From positions 492,501-556,500 of the forward strand of contig NC_015737.1 in assembly GCF_000270305.1 (NCBI RefSeq): DNA of 64,000 nucleotides, in the 5' to 3' direction. The translations under genes were made by a program, and so were the position numbers. This DNA is from Clostridium sp. SY8519 (GTDB taxonomy: Bacteria; Bacillota; Clostridia; Lachnospirales; Lachnospiraceae). Numbering within the stretch: position 1 is the stretch's first letter; each line of letters starts with the position of its first letter. This document shows, one piece after another, positions 1-9,810 of the stretch. The notes under the pieces are model-generated. The model was not told where the DNA came from. It saw only the letters and a list, made by a program, of their open reading frames with translations, and made no database searches.

Positions 1-306
1 GCCGCAGGCATGGCTGATTCCGGCGCAGGCGGACGCATACGAAGCATCTGACGCTTCCGCAATGGGCAAGGCATCAAAGTCTGCGCGGAACGCAATCGGC
101 GCAGCAGATCTGCTGCCTTCCGTGGCATATTTTACCCCATAAAACCAGTGGTCGCAGTCGGTAAGAATCAAGTCTGTATGCTCTCTCAGAAACTCCATCA
201 GATGCTTTTTCGTCCAGCTCTCCTGTAGGGAGAGCTCCGGATGCCGATGGAGTTCATGGCGCAGATGGATCATGGTTTCTTCTGTTTGCCTGTTTCTGTC
301 ATTCAT
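1..306 (-). CDS. M20-family amidohydrolase, N-terminal part (cut by window edge)
   Basis: The gene starts at ATG 306 behind an AGGGAA ribosome site and runs off the left edge, so only about 102 residues are visible. Seen: the N-terminal HELHRHPELSLQE motif, the FRADFDALPI motif that carries the first metal-site region, and the start of the HACGHD signature at the edge. These are typical of the M20D group (hippurate hydrolase, N-acyl-amino-acid or indole-acetyl-amino-acid amidohydrolases), metal-dependent cytosolic enzymes that cleave an amide bond in N-acylated amino acids or related compounds. The exact substrate cannot be told from this part. It lies downstream of eno on the same strand but beyond eno's terminator, so it probably has its own promoter in 307-500. 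Confidence 0.85.
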   Translation of the reverse strand, partial: MNDRNRQTEETMIHLRHELHRHPELSLQESWTKKHLMEFLREHTDLILTDCDHWFYGVKYATEGSRSAAPIAFRADFDALPIAEASDASYASACAGISHACG

Positions 307-508
307 TTCTGTTTTCCCTGTCTCTTACTTTGTATTTTTCCCTTCCCATTCTCTGGATCATTCCCTGTATAAAAACCAGCGCCCCATCAGCAGTGTGCTT
401 TTTCCTTTTCCGTTTCGTCCGATCAGCCCCAGTTTCCATGCAGACTATCATAGCATCTCTAACGGTGAAACGCATGGATTTCCTGCATTTTTTTCACATA
501 CAGGAAAA

Positions 509-528
509 ATCCGGCCCTCCGGCCGGAT
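509..528 (-). terminator. Rho-independent terminator after eno
   Basis: On the minus strand an 8-bp stem (ATCCGGCC / GGCCGGAT) with a 4-base loop is followed by TTTT. It lies about 40 bases past the enolase stop codon and before the M20 gene. The rest of 307-567 shows no convincing gene. Confidence 0.8.
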
Positions 529-567
529 CACTCTTTCCTGTTATTTCAATACAGCTTTCTTTCCACT

Positions 568-1905
<1,338 letters not shown>

Positions 1906-1938
1906 TTACTCCGGTTTTTCTTCCGGTATTCCCGCCTG

Positions 1939-2592
1939 TTATTCCAGTGTCAGCAGCAGTGCCATTTTGAACTGTTCTGTTGCCTTTACAAAATGGAGGC
2001 CGCCTTTCGCGAAATGGAAGTTTTCCCCGGCCTTGATCACATGCTCCTTTCCATCATAACCAATAATACCTTCCCCGTCCAGCGCAAAAATCAGTGCCTC
2101 TCCCGGCGCCGCATGCTCTGCCAGGCCTGTGCCTTTGTCAAAGGCCATAATGACAAATTTCATCTTGTCATTATGTACGACATCCATGTTTATGATCTTT
2201 CCTTCCTGGTAAGGAACCAGATCTGCCAGTTTAAATACTTCTCCTGCGTGAATCGCTCCGTTCATAATATCCTCCTTCTGAATCGAAATCTCTGTGTATA
2301 CCGCGTGGTCCGATGTCCGGATTCCCACCGGTGTGTCCGTTAACGTCAGGATCCCGTCTCCGGCACCCAGGACCCTTTGATAGCCTTCCTTCCCATATAC
2401 TTCGATGCTTCCGTCAGCCACCAGTATCAGCTTGTGATAGGGATAAATTTCCGCGCTGATGTCCGTATGCTCTGCCAGGGAAAAATAACTGATGGCATTT
2501 TCGCCGTTATATATTTCCTTTGAAACCGTGCATCCGCTGACCGGCATATTGTCATTCGCTATGGAAAAGACCTCTCCGACTTTTTCTTTCAT
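1939..2592 (-). CDS. Two-domain cupin protein
   Basis: A 217-residue protein with two cupin-like beta-barrel halves: an N-terminal half around residues 30-100 and a C-terminal half around 140-215, the latter with the DKGTGLAEHAAPGEALIFALDGEG pattern interrupted by typical glycine turns and a late H-x-V end. Cupins of this bacterial sort bind a metal or small ligand and may be isomerases, dioxygenases or sensor proteins; nothing in the sequence fixes the substrate. The start at 2592 is preceded by AAAGGCGGTG at good spacing. It sits alone between the pflB terminator and eno, and could be cotranscribed with eno. Function beyond the fold is not known. Confidence 0.8.
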   Translation of the reverse strand: MKEKVGEVFSIANDNMPVSGCTVSKEIYNGENAISYFSLAEHTDISAEIYPYHKLILVADGSIEVYGKEGYQRVLGAGDGILTLTDTPVGIRTSDHAVYTEISIQKEDIMNGAIHAGEVFKLADLVPYQEGKIINMDVVHNDKMKFVIMAFDKGTGLAEHAAPGEALIFALDGEGIIGYDGKEHVIKAGENFHFAKGGLHFVKATEQFKMALLLTLE

Positions 2593-2751
2593 TCTGCACC
2601 GCCTTTCTCAGCGACTTTTTCTGTGTATTGCTTCTGTCAGCATTTAGGATACACAAAATTCCCAGCAGATTCCGTATCTGAGGATACAGTTTAAATTATT
2701 TTTTTGTAGTTCTGTGGACTCATCTGTTCCGGAATCTCCTCCCCTGGTCCA

Positions 2752-2805
2752 AAAACGCCCGGACTCTGTGGTCTGCCGCCGCATACCACAGAGTCCGGGC
2801 GTTTT
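2752..2805. terminator. Long bidirectional terminator hairpin after pflB
   Basis: A perfect 21-bp inverted repeat (arms 2752-2772 and 2785-2805, 12-base loop) begins with AAAA and ends with TTTT, so it can terminate transcription on either strand. The core reads CGCCCGGACTCTGTGGT. It lies between pflB and the cupin gene. Confidence 0.85.
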
Positions 2806-2806
2806 C

Positions 2807-2828
2807 CCGGGAGGGGATCCCCTCCCGG
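2807..2828. repeat. 22-bp perfect loopless palindrome next to the pflB terminator
   Basis: A self-complementary sequence centred on GGATCC (half-site CCGGGAGGGGA) directly abuts the terminator on the pflB side. It can pair as a cruciform or bind a dimeric protein; its role is unknown. Confidence 0.6.
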
Positions 2829-2848
2829 CGTTCTGTGATTTTATTTTC

Positions 2849-5113
2849 TTATATTCTCTCATGCACACATCTGGAGATAACATCCTGCTGCTGCTCTCTG
2901 GTCAGGTCAATGAACTTAACCGCATACCCGCTGACACGAATCGTAAAGTTCGCGTACTCCGGTTTTTCCGGATGTTCCATGGCATCTTTCAATTTTTCCA
3001 CACCGAAGATGTTGACGTTGAGATGATGGGCGCCCTGATCGAAATATCCGTCCAGAATCCGCACCAGATTCTCTGCCCGGGAAGCATCCTCATGGCCGAG
3101 GGCATCCGGATGAATCGTCTGTGTATTGGAAATTCCATCCAGCGCATACTCGTAGGGCAGTTTTGCCACTGAGTTCAGGGAAGCCAGAAGGCCGTTTTCC
3201 TCTGCTCCGTAGGCCGGATTTGCGCCCGGCGCAAAGGGAACATAGGCTTTTCTTCCATCCGGAAGCGCGCCGGTTGCCTTACCGTACACAACGTTGGATG
3301 TAATGGTAAGAATCGAAGTGGTCGGCTCGGAATCCCGATAGGTGTGGTGTCTTTTGATCTTCTTTAAGAAGGTCTTCAGCAGCCATACCGCTATGTCATC
3401 CGCTCTTTCGTCATCGTTTCCGTAACGGGGGAAATCTCCCTCAATTTCATAATCTGTCACAAGGCCGGATTCGTCACGGACTGTTTTCACCTTCGCGTAT
3501 TTTATTGCGCTTAACGAATCTACCACATGGGAAAATCCCGCAATTCCTGTCGCGAATGTCCTGCGGACATCGGTGTCAATCAGCGCCATCTCCGCTGCCT
3601 CGTAGTAATATTTATCATGCATATACTGGATCAGGTTCAGGATATTGACGTAAAGTCCTGCCAGCCAGTCCATCATCTGATCGAACTTGTGGATCACCTC
3701 ATCATAATCGAGATACTCGGAAGTGATGGGGGCATACTCCGGTCCCACCTGCATATGGTTTCCCTGTTTATCCAGAAACTTCTCGTCCTTTCCGCCGTTG
3801 ATTGCGTACAGGAGGCATTTGGCAAGGTTTGCCCGGGCGCCGAAAAACTGCATTTCCTTCCCCGTCTGTGTCGCGCTGACGCAGCAGCAGATGCTGTAAT
3901 CGTCGCCCCATACCGGTTTCATCACGTCATCGTTTTCATACTGGATGGAGGATGTCCGTACGGAGATCGCTGCCGCGTACTTCTTGAAGTTTTTCGGCAG
4001 TGCGGAGCTGTAGAGAACGGTCAGGTTCGGCTCCGGTGAAGGTCCCATGTTTTCCAGGGTGTGAAGGAAACGGAAGTCATTTTTGGTAACCATCGGCCGG
4101 CCGTCCATGCCGACGCCCGCCACTTCCAGGGTTGCCCAGACCGGATCGCCGGAAAACAGCTCATTGTAGCTGGGAATCCGGGCAAATTTCACCATGCGGA
4201 ACTTCATGGTCATCTGATCAATCAGTTCCTGCGCCTCTTTTTCTGTCAGGGTCCCTTCCTGCAGATCCCGCTCGATGTAAATATCCAGAAAAGTGGAAAT
4301 CCGTCCGACGGACATCGCCGCGCCGTTCTGTGTCTTTACCGCCGCAAGGTAGCCGAAGTATACCCACTGCACCGCTTCTTTCGCATTCTTCGCCGGCGCG
4401 GAAATGTCATATCCGTAAGCGGCTGCCATTTCCTTCATGCCTTTCAGCGCACGGATCTGTTCGCTGATCTCTTCTCTCTGCCGGATAATGTCATCAGTCA
4501 TTGTGCCATCTCCGCAGTTCGCGAAGTCTTCCTGCTTTTTCGCAATCAGAAAGTCAATGCCGTACAGAGCGACTCTTCGGTAGTCACCGACGATTCGTCC
4601 CCGTCCGTAGGTATCCGGAAGCCCGGTTATGATGTGCGAATGTCTCGCGGCACGCATCTCCGGAGTATACGCGTCAAATACTGCCTGGTTATGGGTTTTA
4701 TGGTACTCTGTAAAAATTTTGTGGAACTTGTCGTTGACATGGTACCCGTAATTCTCAGCGGCTTCTTCCGCCATCTTGATTCCGCCATAGGGCATAAAGG
4801 CCCGTTTTAACGGCTTGTCCGTCTGAAGACCCACGATTTTCTCCAGATCTTTCATCGATGCGTCGATGTAGCCGGCTCCATAGGCAGTCAGGCCGGAAAC
4901 CACTTCTGTTTCACAGTCCAGTACACCACCCTTTGCCCGTTCCTCTTTCTGCAGTTCCTGTACTTTGCCCCACAGAAGATCGGTTGCCTCTGTCGCGCCT
5001 TCCAGGAAGCTTTCATCGCCGTCATAGGGTGTGTAGTTCTTCTGGATGAACTCCCGTACATCGATATCATCGGTCCATTTATTTCCTTTAAATCCTCGCC
5101 ATTCTGTTCTCAT
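2849..5113 (-). CDS. pflB: Pyruvate formate-lyase (formate C-acetyltransferase)
   Basis: Glycyl-radical enzyme that splits pyruvate with CoA into acetyl-CoA and formate in anaerobic fermentation. The best start is ATG 5113, giving 754 residues close to the usual 759; it has AAAGGAG eight bases upstream, whereas the longer reading frame to 5209 overlaps pflA and adds an Ala/Lys-rich head. Seen: the active-site cysteine run [12 protein letters not shown] at about residues 408-419 (the adjacent cysteines that carry the thiyl radical), [10 protein letters not shown] just after it, and the glycyl-radical loop IRVSGYAV with the radical glycine near residue 729. All catalytic residues are present. 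It follows pflA by 88 bases and shares the FNR-type promoter upstream of pflA. Confidence 0.97.
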   Translation of the reverse strand: MRTEWRGFKGNKWTDDIDVREFIQKNYTPYDGDESFLEGATEATDLLWGKVQELQKEERAKGGVLDCETEVVSGLTAYGAGYIDASMKDLEKIVGLQTDKPLKRAFMPYGGIKMAEEAAENYGYHVNDKFHKIFTEYHKTHNQAVFDAYTPEMRAARHSHIITGLPDTYGRGRIVGDYRRVALYGIDFLIAKKQEDFANCGDGTMTDDIIRQREEISEQIRALKGMKEMAAAYGYDISAPAKNAKEAVQWVYFGYLAAVKTQNGAAMSVGRISTFLDIYIERDLQEGTLTEKEAQELIDQMTMKFRMVKFARIPSYNELFSGDPVWATLEVAGVGMDGRPMVTKNDFRFLHTLENMGPSPEPNLTVLYSSALPKNFKKYAAAISVRTSSIQYENDDVMKPVWGDDYSICCCVSATQTGKEMQFFGARANLAKCLLYAINGGKDEKFLDKQGNHMQVGPEYAPITSEYLDYDEVIHKFDQMMDWLAGLYVNILNLIQYMHDKYYYEAAEMALIDTDVRRTFATGIAGFSHVVDSLSAIKYAKVKTVRDESGLVTDYEIEGDFPRYGNDDERADDIAVWLLKTFLKKIKRHHTYRDSEPTTSILTITSNVVYGKATGALPDGRKAYVPFAPGANPAYGAEENGLLASLNSVAKLPYEYALDGISNTQTIHPDALGHEDASRAENLVRILDGYFDQGAHHLNVNIFGVEKLKDAMEHPEKPEYANFTIRVSGYAVKFIDLTREQQQDVISRCVHERI

Positions 5114-5201
5114 ATCCTGCTCTCCTTTCTGCGCTGCGGCCGCTGTTGCGCGTTTCGCATTTTTCTGTCTGCCCTGCAGCTTCTGCAATGCGTTCTCTAT
5201 T

Positions 5202-5960
5202 TTACGCAACGCTTACTCTTGCCGGCGCAAACTCACCCGCGCCGAGAATTTCTTCTGCCTGTTTCACCTGCTGCCCCGTCGGACTCTGCACGCCCTCCAG
5301 CGCATAGGGAATTCCAAGCTTTTTCCATTTATAGGCTCCCATGGAATGATAGGGAAGCACTTCCACTTTCTGAATATTGGAAAGCGTATCCAGGAACGCC
5401 CGTTCCTTCTGTAAATCTTCCGGATCATCGGTCCAGCCCGGCACAAGCACCTGACGGACCCAGATGGGTTTTTTTATCTTATCCAGATAGCGAAACATTT
5501 CCAGTATGTTTTCATTCGGCACACCGGTCAGTTTCATATGTTTCATCGGATCGATCTGCTTGATATCCACCAGAAGCAGATCCGTATACCGCATCAGCTC
5601 CTCAAACTTTGCAAACCACTCGCCCTCCGGCCGGAAAGGCTGGCCTGCCGTATCGATTACCGTGTGGATGCCCCGCTCCTTTGCCTTTTTCATCAGCTCA
5701 AGCAGAAAATCAATCTGCAGCAGCGGTTCTCCGCCGGAAACTGTAATGCCGCCTTCGCTGCCCCAGTATGGCTTGTACCGCAGTGCCTGTTCGATCAGCT
5801 CATCCGCGGTGCGCAGGTCATCCGACTGTCCGTCCCAGGTATCCGCGTTATGGCAGAACTTGCATCGCATCGCGCATCCCTTCAGGAAAATCACAAAGCG
5901 AATGCCCGGGCCGTCGACCGAACCAAATGTCTCAATTGAATGAATTCTTCCCTTGATCAT
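5202..5960 (-). CDS. pflA: Pyruvate formate-lyase activating enzyme (radical SAM)
   Basis: Installs the glycyl radical on PflB using S-adenosylmethionine and a [4Fe-4S] cluster. Start at ATG 5960 is chosen because GGAGGG lies just upstream and the resulting 252-residue protein begins [19 protein letters not shown], exactly the family's start; a longer frame to 6086 would begin upstream of the predicted promoter. The cluster motif C29-A-M-R-C33-K-F-C36 falls at the same positions as in the Escherichia coli enzyme. Further family blocks are [10 protein letters not shown] and [10 protein letters not shown]. It is the first gene of the pflA-pflB operon, which is the reverse of the gene order in E. 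coli. Confidence 0.97.
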   Translation of the reverse strand: MIKGRIHSIETFGSVDGPGIRFVIFLKGCAMRCKFCHNADTWDGQSDDLRTADELIEQALRYKPYWGSEGGITVSGGEPLLQIDFLLELMKKAKERGIHTVIDTAGQPFRPEGEWFAKFEELMRYTDLLLVDIKQIDPMKHMKLTGVPNENILEMFRYLDKIKKPIWVRQVLVPGWTDDPEDLQKERAFLDTLSNIQKVEVLPYHSMGAYKWKKLGIPYALEGVQSPTGQQVKQAEEILGAGEFAPARVSVA

Positions 5961-6039
5961 GGCGCCCTCCTGTTTCCAGCAAAATAAAATAAAACCGTCT
6001 GCCACAATTTCTGTGACCGACGGTTTGTTCTGCTTCCAT
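5932..6039 (-). other. Possible 35-codon leader reading frame upstream of pflA
   Basis: ATG 6039 has AAGGAG seven bases upstream, only a few bases into the predicted transcript. The frame spans the leader hairpin and ends at TGA 5932-5934, inside the first codons of pflA. The peptide has no recognisable family. It may be chance, but its position would let translation influence the hairpin and pflA initiation. Confidence 0.25.
5992..6026 (-). terminator. Hairpin with T-rich tail in the pflA leader (terminator or attenuator)
   Basis: On the minus strand AAACCGTC and GACGGTTT pair across an inner CACA/TGTG stem, followed by TATTTTATTTTG. It lies between the FNR promoter and the pflA ribosome site, so it could attenuate pflA transcription, or simply end read-through from the FNR-like gene. 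Confidence 0.5.
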
Positions 6040-6063
6040 CTGTCATCTCCTTGTGACAAGCTG

Positions 6064-6105
6064 ATAGTAGCAGACTCTTGCGCCAAGTTCTTTGATTGTA
6101 ATCAA
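6064..6105 (-). promoter_or_regulatory. FNR-type box and promoter of pflA-pflB
   Basis: A perfect FNR consensus, TTGAT-TGTA-ATCAA, lies at 6092-6105. Its centre (6098.5) is 32 bases from the centre of a TACTAT -10 element at 6069-6064 on the minus strand. That places the box at -41.5, the position of class II activation, with a start near 6057. The adjacent gene encodes a protein with the FNR-type recognition helix. Confidence 0.75.
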
Positions 6106-6175
6106 GTAACTGGATTCTTTCTCATTTTTCAAAAAATGTTTTGGGCTGCAGACTTCCAAAAAGGGCCGAGTCCGG

Positions 6176-6913
6176 CTAATTCAATTCCGTCATATGCCGC
6201 AGTTTCTCATGATTCATTACTTTCAGGCGCCCTCGCCCGGTCCGCTGAATCACGCCATCCTTTTCCAGCTGCGCAATATTCCGGCTCACTGTCTCCACCC
6301 GCAGATTCACCGAAGAAGCAATGTCGTCCAGTTTCAGATGGATCTCAGGCCCCAGACATCTCCGTTCCCGCCGAAGCAGAAAAGTGGCCACCCTCTGCTT
6401 CGGTTCCCGAATCGACAGAAGCATCACTTTCTCCTCCGCATCCATGATATCCTGTGCCAGAATCTCAATCAGGCTCAGAGAAATCTGCGGATGACGGGTA
6501 AGCACATTCATAATCGTCTCACGGGGGATCTCGCAGACTGCCACTTCGCTCATGCAGATCACGTCATAATTGTACCGGTGTTCTTTCAGGAAAATCCCGT
6601 GCCAGACACTCTGACCGTCATGCAGGACATCCAGGATATGTTCCTCCCCCATGGCGTCTGTTCTGGAAATTTTGACTTTTCCGCTTCGAATAATAATCAC
6701 CGAGTTGATTTCATCCTCCTCCGCGGCGATATAACTTCCCGCCTGAAACGTGGAATGCACGGACTTACCCGCCAGTTCTTTCTGAAGCTCCAGCGGGAGT
6801 TCCCGAAACATGCGCACTTCAGAAATACAGATCTTCCCTTCTGCAAGAAATCTGCAGTTTTCTCTTCCGCATCCGATCTTCTGAATATGCTCTTTCTTTT
6901 CCTCAGTTTTCAT
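6176..6913 (-). CDS. Crp/Fnr-family regulator, FNR-like (probable oxygen or redox sensor)
   Basis: A 245-residue activator with an N-terminal cysteine cluster (C15, C20, C29) before a cyclic-nucleotide-type beta roll (about 35-150), further cysteines at C120 and C127, a dimer helix, and a C-terminal winged helix. The recognition helix NLRVETVSRNIAQLEKDG carries E207, S210 and R211, the E--SR pattern by which FNR reads TTGAT. Spacing of the cysteines differs from E. coli FNR (C20, C23, C29, C122), so cluster binding is inferred, not certain. A perfect TTGAT-N4-ATCAA box lies 70 bases downstream in front of pflA, making pflAB the obvious target. Start 6913 has an AAGGGAA ribosome site. A short GCCG/CGGC hairpin with CCTTTTT follows the stop. 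Confidence 0.88.
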   Translation of the reverse strand: MKTEEKKEHIQKIGCGRENCRFLAEGKICISEVRMFRELPLELQKELAGKSVHSTFQAGSYIAAEEDEINSVIIIRSGKVKISRTDAMGEEHILDVLHDGQSVWHGIFLKEHRYNYDVICMSEVAVCEIPRETIMNVLTRHPQISLSLIEILAQDIMDAEEKVMLLSIREPKQRVATFLLRRERRCLGPEIHLKLDDIASSVNLRVETVSRNIAQLEKDGVIQRTGRGRLKVMNHEKLRHMTELN

Positions 6914-7028
6914 CCTGTTTTCCCTTCTTTACCCGTTCCTCCAGGCTTTCCCGGAGCATCTGATCATCCACTGAAATATTTTCCGCAGCAAGCCGTTTGT
7001 TTCATGGCCATCTGCGCCACAAAAACGA

Positions 7029-7646
7029 TTATCGGATAAAATGCGTCGGCTGCCACTCTTCCTGTTCCGGCAGGCCGTAAGCTTCTTTTCCCAGCGCAAT
7101 ACTCTTCATCAGGAATGTCATATTTCTGGCAAGCACCCGCATCGTCTGAAGACCTTCCAGGTCTTCCGCTGCTTCTCCCCGTTCTCTTCCATGGATGCTG
7201 TTCCAGTACTGGCTGGATGCCACCGGCATTCCGCAGATCGTAAAATATTTGTTCAGTTCGTCAAACGTCGCAGACAATCCGCCGCGTCTTGCGGCAACCA
7301 CACTTGCCCCCACCTTCATGGTCTTGTCAAACCGGGTGCTGTAAAAAAGTCTGTCCAGACAGGCAATCAGCGTAGCATTTGCTGACGCATAATACACCGG
7401 GGATGCCACCACAAGGCCGTCGGCTTCTTCAAATTTCGGCGCGAGTTCATTCACAATATCATCAAATATACATTTGCCCTTGTCGGCGCATGTCCCACAG
7501 GCGATACATCCGCGGATATCCTTGTTTCCGATCCGGACAGCTTCTGTTTCTACGCCTTCCGCCTCAAAAATCTTTATCATTTCATTCAGCGCAATGGTTG
7601 TGTTTCCGTCTTTTCTCGGACTTCCGTTGAGAATCAGTACTTTCAT
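7029..7646 (-). CDS. NADPH-dependent FMN reductase / iron-sulfur flavoprotein-like oxidoreductase
   Basis: A 205-residue flavodoxin-fold protein. The first strand and FMN phosphate loop read LILNGSPRKDGNT, and a cysteine group CIACGTCADKGKC at about residues 47-59 resembles the compact cluster motif of clostridial and archaeal iron-sulfur flavoproteins. SPVYYASANATLIACLDR is the second flavin-contact segment. Such proteins pass electrons from NAD(P)H or ferredoxin to quinones, nitro compounds or oxygen. The natural substrate cannot be told. It is transcribed on the same strand as the FNR-like gene, 115 bases upstream of it, and may be in the same unit. The ribosome site AGAGGAG is rather far (13 bases) from ATG 7646. 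Confidence 0.85.
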   Translation of the reverse strand: MKVLILNGSPRKDGNTTIALNEMIKIFEAEGVETEAVRIGNKDIRGCIACGTCADKGKCIFDDIVNELAPKFEEADGLVVASPVYYASANATLIACLDRLFYSTRFDKTMKVGASVVAARRGGLSATFDELNKYFTICGMPVASSQYWNSIHGRERGEAAEDLEGLQTMRVLARNMTFLMKSIALGKEAYGLPEQEEWQPTHFIR

Positions 7647-7790
7647 GTTGTTTTCGCAGCTCCTCTCTTCAAGTGAATCTGATCCACTATTTTATTCTAG
7701 TTTCCCACAAATTATCATATTTTATCCGGACTGTCCACTGCAGCGTCACCCTATTGCTGCTTCCAGGCAACCTTCTTCCTCTTCCCTATA

Positions 7791-7818
7791 TTGACATCTC
7801 TCCCCTAACCTCTATAAT
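7791..7818 (+). promoter_or_regulatory. Sigma-A promoter of thiM-thiE
   Basis: TTGACA at 7791-7796 and TATAAT at 7813-7818 are separated by 16 bases, both perfect consensus hexamers. Transcription should begin near 7825, just before the TPP riboswitch. Confidence 0.85.
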
Positions 7819-7829
7819 AACTGGTAGAA

Positions 7830-7912
7830 ACAGGGGAGTCCCCAGGGACTGAGAGTGGAATAGAATTCCTGACCCATAACCTGATTTGGATCATGCCAAC
7901 GTAGGGAAATAG
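7830..7912 (+). promoter_or_regulatory. TPP riboswitch (THI element)
   Basis: The conserved blocks are all present: the CAGGGGAGTCC start of P1/P2, GGGACTGAGAG, GACCCATAACCTGAT, and GGATCATGCCAACGTAGGGAA. The CUGAGA motif binds the pyrimidine part and the second helix the diphosphate of thiamine diphosphate. It is followed by an intrinsic terminator, so ligand binding should stop transcription of thiM-thiE. Confidence 0.95.
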
Positions 7913-7927
7913 TTTTTCGCATTCACT

Positions 7928-7958
7928 AAGCGCAGTCCATACAGGACCGCGCTTTTTT
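7928..7958 (+). terminator. Riboswitch-controlled terminator before thiM
   Basis: Stem AAGCGC-A-GTCC / GGAC-C-GCGCTT with a short loop, then six T residues. It is the expression platform of the TPP riboswitch; thiM starts 94 bases later. Confidence 0.88.
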
Positions 7959-8051
7959 CTGCAGCGATCTGCGGAACCTGCATTTCACGGCGCATCGGCT
8001 GGTGCATATGTATGGTTATCCCTGCATCTGAAACAGAAGGAGAATTCTGAA

Positions 8052-8873
8052 ATGATCAAAGACTGTCTGGAGAATGTAAAGAAAAAAGCACCGCTCATAC
8101 ACAACATTACCAACTATGTCACCGTCAATGATGTGGCAAATGTACTGCTTGCTGTCGGCGGAAGTCCCATCATGTCCGACGAACCGGAGGATGTGGAAGA
8201 TATCACTGCCATCTGTGACGGATTAAACATCAATATCGGAACCCTTCAGAAACGTTCCATTGAGGCAATGTATCGCGCAGGCAGAAAGGCAAACGCTCTC
8301 GGCCACACACTTCTCCTCGACCCGGTAGGCGCAGGTGCTTCCAGACTGCGAACCAATACCGCGGTATCTCTGATGGAGGAACTCAAATTTGATGTCATCC
8401 GCGGGAATGTATCCGAGCTTAAGGCTCTGGCACTGGGCAGCACTACAACCAAGGGCGTGGACGCGGACGCCGCAGATGCCGTTACCGAAGAAAACCTTGA
8501 GCGCATGGCTGCATTTGCCAAAGACTACGCCAAAACCTGCGGATGTATTATTGCGATCACAGGCGCGATTGATCTGGTCGCTGACGCTTCTTCCTGCTAT
8601 GTCATCCGGAACGGACGCAGGGAAATGAGCACCGTTACCGGCACCGGCTGCCAGCTTTCCGGTCTGATGACCGCATTCCTTGCCGCCAATCCGGACAGCA
8701 AGCTGGAAGCCGCGGCAGCCGCCACGATCCTGATGGGTCTGGCCGGCGAAATCGCTGTAAAAAACCTGACGGGAGCCGAAGGCAATGCATCTCTTCGCAT
8801 ACGCATCATTGACGCCGTCTGCAATATGACCGGAGAAACACTGGAACAAGGAGCAAACTATGAAATTCGATAA
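8052..8873 (+). CDS. thiM: Hydroxyethylthiazole kinase
   Basis: Phosphorylates 4-methyl-5-(2-hydroxyethyl)thiazole, the salvage route for the thiazole half of thiamine. Seen: 273 residues, with the family start PLIHNITNYVTVNDVAN, the SPIMSDEPEDVEDI loop, LDPVGAGASRLR, the GNVSELKAL strand and the anion-hole/catalytic motif VTGTGCQLSG with its conserved cysteine. The ribosome site GAAGGAG precedes ATG 8052. The gene is controlled by the TPP riboswitch and overlaps thiE by 14 bases, so both are cotranslated. No thiC, thiG or thiD is seen here; the locus looks like a salvage unit. Confidence 0.96.
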   Translation: MIKDCLENVKKKAPLIHNITNYVTVNDVANVLLAVGGSPIMSDEPEDVEDITAICDGLNINIGTLQKRSIEAMYRAGRKANALGHTLLLDPVGAGASRLRTNTAVSLMEELKFDVIRGNVSELKALALGSTTTKGVDADAADAVTEENLERMAAFAKDYAKTCGCIIAITGAIDLVADASSCYVIRNGRREMSTVTGTGCQLSGLMTAFLAANPDSKLEAAAAATILMGLAGEIAVKNLTGAEGNASLRIRIIDAVCNMTGETLEQGANYEIR

Positions 8874-9522
8874 AAAATCCCTTCTCTTATACGCTGTTAC
8901 CGACAGACACTGGCTGCAGGGCAGGACCTTATACGAAGCTGTCGAGCAGGCCTTAAAAGGCGGCGTATCTTTTCTGCAGGTACGCGAAAAAGATGATATG
9001 CGGCTTTCCCATGACGAATACTTAAAAGAAGCGCTGCAGCTGCGGGACTTGTGCCGTCGGTATCAGGTTCCCTTTGTAATTGATGATGATGTGGACCTCG
9101 CCCTTGAGACAGACGCCGACGGTGTCCATGTGGGGCAGAACGATATGGAGGCGGGAAATGTCCGGGAAAAACTTGGCCCCGACAAGATTTTAGGCGTATC
9201 CGCCCACACGGTAAAAGAAGCATTGCTGGCCCAGGAACGGGGCGCGGATTACCTGGGTGTAGGCGCGGTATTTCCCACCGATTCCAAAGATGACGCGGAA
9301 CAGGTGGACCACGCTGTCTTATCGGAAATCTGCCGGGCTGTGGATATTCCCGTCATCGCAATCGGCGGTATCACCAGAGATAACATCCTGTCCCTTTCCG
9401 GAACCGGAATTGCCGGAATCGCTGTCATTTCAGCAATCTTTGCAAAAAAGGATATCCAGGCAGCCGCCCGGGATCTTCGCAGTCAGACGCTGAAGGCAGT
9501 CAATCGTGAAGTGAACCTGTGA
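8860..9522 (+). CDS. thiE: Thiamine-phosphate synthase
   Basis: Joins hydroxymethylpyrimidine diphosphate with thiazole phosphate to give thiamine phosphate. The 220-residue TIM barrel shows LYAVTDRHWL at the start, GVSFLQVREKDD (phosphate and pyrimidine contacts), FVIDDDVDLALETDADGVHVGQNDM, LGVGAVFPTDSKDDA, and PVIAIGGITRDN near the phosphate-binding end. ATG 8860 lies inside the last codons of thiM with AAGGAG upstream, indicating translational coupling. It uses the product of ThiM directly, so the pair forms the last two steps of salvage. Confidence 0.96.
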   Translation: MKFDKKSLLLYAVTDRHWLQGRTLYEAVEQALKGGVSFLQVREKDDMRLSHDEYLKEALQLRDLCRRYQVPFVIDDDVDLALETDADGVHVGQNDMEAGNVREKLGPDKILGVSAHTVKEALLAQERGADYLGVGAVFPTDSKDDAEQVDHAVLSEICRAVDIPVIAIGGITRDNILSLSGTGIAGIAVISAIFAKKDIQAAARDLRSQTLKAVNREVNL

Positions 9523-9557
9523 GAGCAGCATGAACTGGCACAGAAAGTGATTCCGTT

Positions 9558-9583
9558 GGAGGCGCCTGCTGGACTGCGCCTCC
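9558..9583 (+). terminator. Weak terminator-like hairpin after thiE
   Basis: An 8-bp stem GGAGGCGC / GCGCCTCC with a 10-base loop, 35 bases past the thiE stop. It lacks a T tract, so termination may be inefficient. The stretch 9584-9810 is AT-rich and shows no gene. Confidence 0.4.
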
Positions 9584-9810
9584 CCTATCGTTCCTGTCGG
9601 ATAGACACTGTCCTGTTTTATACAGATTTTCTTAACCAACCACAGATCACACTGAGGAATTATTATCTCCTTTGTATATTGAATAGCCTAATGGCATTAA
9701 ATCTATTGATACACGGGTTCCTTCATTAATTTTTTTCAATTTTCCATAGTAATATGTGAAGTATACTGTTGGATTATCATATGAATGGTCTCATTATCCC
9801 GTTTCTGTTA

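Noticed and set aside
2644..2883. 79-codon frame across the pflB terminator
   Set aside because: It consists of the hairpin and palindrome sequence plus pflB shadow and has no ribosome site.
5961..6086. Extended N-terminus of PflA starting at 6086
   Set aside because: It would begin upstream of the predicted promoter and has no ribosome site; the cluster cysteines match family positions only from 5960.
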